From positions 99,921 through 163,920 of the forward strand of contig JAJYBU010000003.1 in NCBI GenBank assembly GCA_021778845.1: a stretch of 64,000 bases of DNA, read 5' to 3'. This DNA comes from Acidobacteriota bacterium (GTDB lineage Bacteria > Acidobacteriota > Terriglobia > Terriglobales > Acidobacteriaceae). A program made the translations under genes and the position numbers. Shown in pieces: positions 60,858-64,000 of the stretch (position 1 is its first letter; each line of letters begins with the position of its first letter). Below the pieces are notes generated by a model that saw nothing but the letters and a program-made list of their open reading frames with translations, did not search any database and was not told the origin of the DNA.

Positions 60858-61715
60858 TTAGAGGGCCTGGATGTCGAGGCCGAGGTCGAGGGCGCGGGGA
60901 CTGTGGGTGAGCGCGCCTACGGAGATGAGGTCGACGCCGGTGGAGGCGATGGCGCGGATGCTGTGGAGGGTGATGCCTCCGCTGGCTTCGATGAGGGCGC
61001 GGCCGTTGATGTGATGCACTGCGGTGCGGAGATCTTCGAGAGAGAAGTTGTCGAGAAGAATCGTGTCGACGTTGGCGGCGAGGACGGATTCGAGTTGGTT
61101 GAGATTGTCGACTTCAACTTCAAGATGCGTGGTGTGGGGAAGCGCGGCGCGTGCGGCGAGGAGGGATTCGGTGAGGGTGGGCGAGTTCGCGAGGATCGCG
61201 AGATGGTTGTCCTTGGCCATGAAGGCGTCGGAGAGCGAGAAGCGGTGGTTGTGGCCGCCTCCGCAGCGCACGGCGTAACGCTCAAAGAGACGCAGGCCGG
61301 GGGTGGTCTTGCGGGTGTCGGTGATGCGCGCGTGAGTGCCGGCGGTTTCAGCGACGTAGGCGGCGGTGGATGTGGCGATGCCCGAGAGTCGCTGCGTGAA
61401 GTTGAGGGCGATGCGCTCGGCCTGCAGGATGCTGCGCGCGGGACCGTGGATTGTTGCGAGGATTGCGCCGGCTACGAATGATTCCCCGTCATTAATGGCA
61501 AATTCGACGTGGATTGTGTGGTCTGTGAGCGAAAATGCCGTGGAAACGATGTCCTGGCCGCAGAGGACGCCGGGCTCGCGCGCGACGAGGTGCGCGGTGA
61601 TGGTCGCCTCGGCGGGGATAAGGGCCTGGGAGGTCAGGTCGCCCCAGGGTGCGTCTTCGATGAGGGCCATGCGGACGATGGCGTCGGTGGCTTCGCGACT
61701 GGGCTTCATCAGCAT
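60858..61715 (-). CDS. nadC: Nicotinate-nucleotide pyrophosphorylase (quinolinate phosphoribosyltransferase)
   Basis: 285 residues. The N-domain contains LIEDAPWGDLTSQALIP, and the barrel has TRKTTPGLRLFERYAVRCGGGHNHRFSLSDAFMAKDNHL, the family's hallmark, plus LDNFSLEDLRTAV and EASGGITLHSI near the end. It converts quinolinate and PRPP to nicotinate mononucleotide, the last step of de novo NAD precursor synthesis. Its start overlaps the nadB stop by 7 bp, so the genes are translationally coupled in the order nadA, nadB, nadC. Confidence 0.97.
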   Translation of the reverse strand: MLMKPSREATDAIVRMALIEDAPWGDLTSQALIPAEATITAHLVAREPGVLCGQDIVSTAFSLTDHTIHVEFAINDGESFVAGAILATIHGPARSILQAERIALNFTQRLSGIATSTAAYVAETAGTHARITDTRKTTPGLRLFERYAVRCGGGHNHRFSLSDAFMAKDNHLAILANSPTLTESLLAARAALPHTTHLEVEVDNLNQLESVLAANVDTILLDNFSLEDLRTAVHHINGRALIEASGGITLHSIRAIASTGVDLISVGALTHSPRALDLGLDIQAL

Positions 61716-63367
61716 GGCACGGTCTCGCTGAGAATGTCGTGCGTGGGGGATGTGCGCGCGGGCTGGGTGTAGGTGAGAGAGTGCTGGAAGGCCGCGGAGG
61801 GTTCGGGGAAGTCGGTGCGGAAGTGCGCGCCGCGTGACTCTTCGCGGGCCAGTGCGGCGGTGACGAGGACGCGGGCGAGGTCGAGGAGGTTGCGCGTCTC
61901 GAGATCGTGGATGGTGATGCCTTCTACGTGGGAGCGGTTCAAGGTGTGGAGGGCGGCGCGGAGGTCGGTGGCGTTGCGCTCAATGCCGACGTGGGTCCAC
62001 ATAAGAGTTTGGAGAGAGAGACGGTCGATGGGGGTGGTGCGAGCTTCTGCCGGTTGCCGAAGCCTTGCCTCAGGGGTGAAAGCTTCCGTCTGTTCGGGTT
62101 CTTGGCGGCGGAGTGGAAGCGCCGCCCCCTCGAGGCTGGAGAGCGCGGAGGCCTCGCTGGAGGTTGCGCTGGTGGTGTCGTCGAGGAGGAGGTGGGCGCA
62201 GCGCCAGGCGAAGGTGAGGCTCTCGAGGAGGGAGTTGGAGGCGAGGCGGTTGGCGCCGTGGACGCCGGTGCAGGCGACCTCGCCGACGGCGTAGAGGCCG
62301 GGGATGGAGGTGCGGCCGTGGAGGTCGGTGCGGATGCCGCCCATCCAATAATGTGCGGCGGGGGTGATGGGGATGGGGTTGCGGGACCAGTCGAGGTTGC
62401 GGGCGCGGGTGGCGGCGTCGATGGTGGGGAAACGGGCGGCGAGAAAGTCAGCGGATTTGGCGGTGGCGTCGAGGAGGACAGGAAGTCCTTGCTGGTCAGC
62501 CATTTGGCTGGCGATGCCGCGGGCTACGATGTCGCGGGGGGCAAGCTCGGCGGAGGGATGGATGTGCTGCATGAAGCGGCTGCCGCTGGCGTCGAGGAGG
62601 ACGGCGCCTTCGCCGCGGACGGCCTCGGAGATGAGGAAAGGACTTGAATCTAAAGAGCTTGCGGTCGCGAGGGCGGTGGGGTGAAACTGGTAGAACTCGA
62701 GGTCGGCGACCTGAGCGCCGGCGCGAAGAGCCATGGCGACGCCGTCGCCGGTAGCGACGGAGGGGTTGGTGGTGTGGAGGTAGAGATGGCCGGCACCGCC
62801 GCTCGCGAGGACGATGGCATCGGCGTCGATGGTGCGGGGAAGGCCTTCGGAATCAATGATTTCAAGGCCTGCAACGGCACCGTTCTGGAGGACCAGATCG
62901 AGGGCGAAGGTGTGCTCGAGGACGCTGATGTTGGGTTGGTGGCGGACGGCGAGAACCAGGGCGGTTTCGACGGTTAGGCCGGTGGCGTCGCCTCCTGCGT
63001 GGAGGACACGTGCTTTAGAATGAGCAGCTTCAAGGCCGCGGGCGAGCTGGCCGTCAGGGGTGTGGTCGAAGGCGACGCCGAGGCGGATGAGGTCGCGGAT
63101 GCGGTCCGGGCCTTCGGTGCATAAGACGTTGACAGCGTTTGGGTTACAGAGGCCAGCGCCGGCGACGAGGGTGTCTGCGATGTGGTCGGCGACGGCATCG
63201 TCGGAGAACATGACGGCGGCGATGCCGCCTTGCGCCCAGCGGGTGTTGCTCTCAGCCAGAACCGCTTTGGTTACAAGAGTTACGGCGTGCTGACGGCTGA
63301 GTTCAAGGGCCGCGATGAGGCCCGCGATGCCACTGCCTACGACCAGAATGTGTTTTGTGTTCGACAT
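61709..63367 (-). CDS. nadB: L-aspartate oxidase
   Basis: 552 residues. An FAD-binding Rossmann motif opens the protein (ILVVGSGIAGLIAALELS), and RWAQGGIAAV, LASGGAGHLY and HPSAELAPRDIVARGI are typical of the succinate dehydrogenase/fumarate reductase flavoprotein group to which NadB belongs. It oxidises aspartate to iminoaspartate for quinolinate synthesis. The 552-residue length is in range. Its start is 3 bp after the nadA stop. Confidence 0.97.
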   Translation of the reverse strand: MSNTKHILVVGSGIAGLIAALELSRQHAVTLVTKAVLAESNTRWAQGGIAAVMFSDDAVADHIADTLVAGAGLCNPNAVNVLCTEGPDRIRDLIRLGVAFDHTPDGQLARGLEAAHSKARVLHAGGDATGLTVETALVLAVRHQPNISVLEHTFALDLVLQNGAVAGLEIIDSEGLPRTIDADAIVLASGGAGHLYLHTTNPSVATGDGVAMALRAGAQVADLEFYQFHPTALATASSLDSSPFLISEAVRGEGAVLLDASGSRFMQHIHPSAELAPRDIVARGIASQMADQQGLPVLLDATAKSADFLAARFPTIDAATRARNLDWSRNPIPITPAAHYWMGGIRTDLHGRTSIPGLYAVGEVACTGVHGANRLASNSLLESLTFAWRCAHLLLDDTTSATSSEASALSSLEGAALPLRRQEPEQTEAFTPEARLRQPAEARTTPIDRLSLQTLMWTHVGIERNATDLRAALHTLNRSHVEGITIHDLETRNLLDLARVLVTAALAREESRGAHFRTDFPEPSAAFQHSLTYTQPARTSPTHDILSETVPC

Positions 63368-63370
63368 ATC

Positions 63371-64000
63371 TCAGACCTGTTTTGTGCTGCGTGGCGCGAG
63401 TCTCAGCATGGTCTCGAGTGCAAGGCGGGCGGGAACGGCGATGGACTCGGGAACGGAGATGCGGTTGAGGACTTCACCTTGCTCCAGCGCCTCGAGAACC
63501 CAGGCGAGGTAGCCGGGATGGATGCGATACATGGTGGAACAGGGGCAGACGATGTCGTCGAGGCAGAAGATGGTGTGCTCGGGGTGCTGGGAGGCGAGTC
63601 GCTGGACGAGGTTGATCTCGGTGCCGATGGCGAAGGTGCTGCCGGGAGCGGCTGCCGCGATGGCTTTGACGATGAAGTCGGTGGAGCCGGAGGCATCGGC
63701 TGCGTCGACGACTTCCATGGGACACTCCGGATGGACGATGACCTGGATGCCGGGGTGACGCGCCCGGGCGGAGGCGATCTGGTTGACGGTGAAGCGTTTA
63801 TGCACCGAACAGTAGCCGTGCCAGAGGAGGACACGGGCGTTGAGGAGGTCTTCGGGGGTGTTGCCGCCGAGCGGGAGGTTGGGGTCCCAGACGGGCATCT
63901 GGGAGAGGGGGATGCCCATGGCCTTGGCGGTGTTGCGGCCGAGGTGCTGGTCGGGGAAGAAGAGGACGCGCTGGCCGTGGGCGAAGGCCCAGTCGAGGAC
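63371..64000 (-). CDS. nadA: Quinolinate synthase A, 5' partial
   Basis: The frame is open through the window end, giving about 209 C-terminal residues; the full protein is normally about 300-370. Visible segments include LFFPDQHLGRNTAK, VLLWHGYCSVHKRF, VHPECPMEVVDAAD, GSTDFIVKAI, FAIGTEINLVQRL and DDIVCPCSTMYRI, with the Cys residues that hold the iron-sulfur cluster (Cys in HGYCSVH, HPECP and CPCSTM regions). It condenses iminoaspartate with dihydroxyacetone phosphate to quinolinate. First visible gene of the nadABC operon. Confidence 0.97.
   Translation of the reverse strand, partial: VLDWAFAHGQRVLFFPDQHLGRNTAKAMGIPLSQMPVWDPNLPLGGNTPEDLLNARVLLWHGYCSVHKRFTVNQIASARARHPGIQVIVHPECPMEVVDAADASGSTDFIVKAIAAAAPGSTFAIGTEINLVQRLASQHPEHTIFCLDDIVCPCSTMYRIHPGYLAWVLEALEQGEVLNRISVPESIAVPARLALETMLRLAPRSTKQV

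Noticed and set aside
1..64000. CRISPR arrays, rRNA genes, insertion sequences and prophage genes
   Set aside because: I looked for direct-repeat arrays, rRNA signatures, transposase, integrase and phage structural motifs and saw none; the repeats found are intergenic elements without a coding transposase.

Overview
The window looks like a piece of an Acidobacteriota chromosome, class Terriglobia (Granulicella, Edaphobacter or Terriglobus type). This is inferred from the GC-rich coding style, large secreted proteins built of putative-Ig repeats, a TonB-dependent receptor with an N-terminal carboxypeptidase-like domain, PEP-CTERM proteins, Tat-exported sugar oxidoreductases, and the order ispE, tRNA-Gln, prs, rplY, pth, rpsF, rpsR, rplI. 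No database was searched, so the assignment is inference.

Layout. 1-16.8 kb: the 3' part of dnaN, a Tat-exported epimerase/Gfo-Idh pair, a DUF4197 protein, an AsmA-like protein, a PEP-CTERM protein and a PEP-CTERM remnant, htpG, an outer-membrane barrel, ilvA, ddl, a lipoprotein, ychF and a flavin monooxygenase-like gene. 17-24 kb: a small secreted protein, then cysE, a CSS-motif EAL phosphodiesterase, cysK, a LysR regulator and a second Gfo/Idh protein. 24-32.7 kb: a STAS protein, an export/processing operon (GAF-adaptor fusion, adaptor lipoprotein, M50 protease-adaptor), a 71-residue basic pentad-repeat peptide behind a near-perfect sigma-54 promoter, its probable sigma-54 activator, and a TrxC-like thioredoxin. 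33.5-40 kb: two giant lipoproteins. 40.5-46.5 kb: the housekeeping block ispE to rplI. 46.8-49.4 kb: an SRAP protein, then a Cys/Gly-repeat peptide directly followed by a radical SAM/SPASM protein, which reads as an undescribed RiPP locus. 49.8-57.6 kb: an orphan MacB-like permease, an HTH-TPR protein and a third giant repeat lipoprotein. 58-64 kb: a TonB-dependent receptor and the nadA-nadB-nadC operon.

Two peptide systems stand out. The first is the Cys/Gly-repeat precursor (47739-48032) with its radical SAM partner, which carries a PqqD-like leader-binding domain. The second is the sigma-54-driven pentad-repeat peptide (30165-30380) beside an enhancer-binding activator and an M50/HlyD-type export operon that also has a PqqD-like domain.

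Non-coding structure is rich. I find two dispersed repeat families of about 190 and 270 bp, each recurring with conserved landmarks. There are also GAGTA-type inverted repeats around pth, a hexanucleotide microsatellite, and strand-composition blocks that change sign several times regardless of gene direction.
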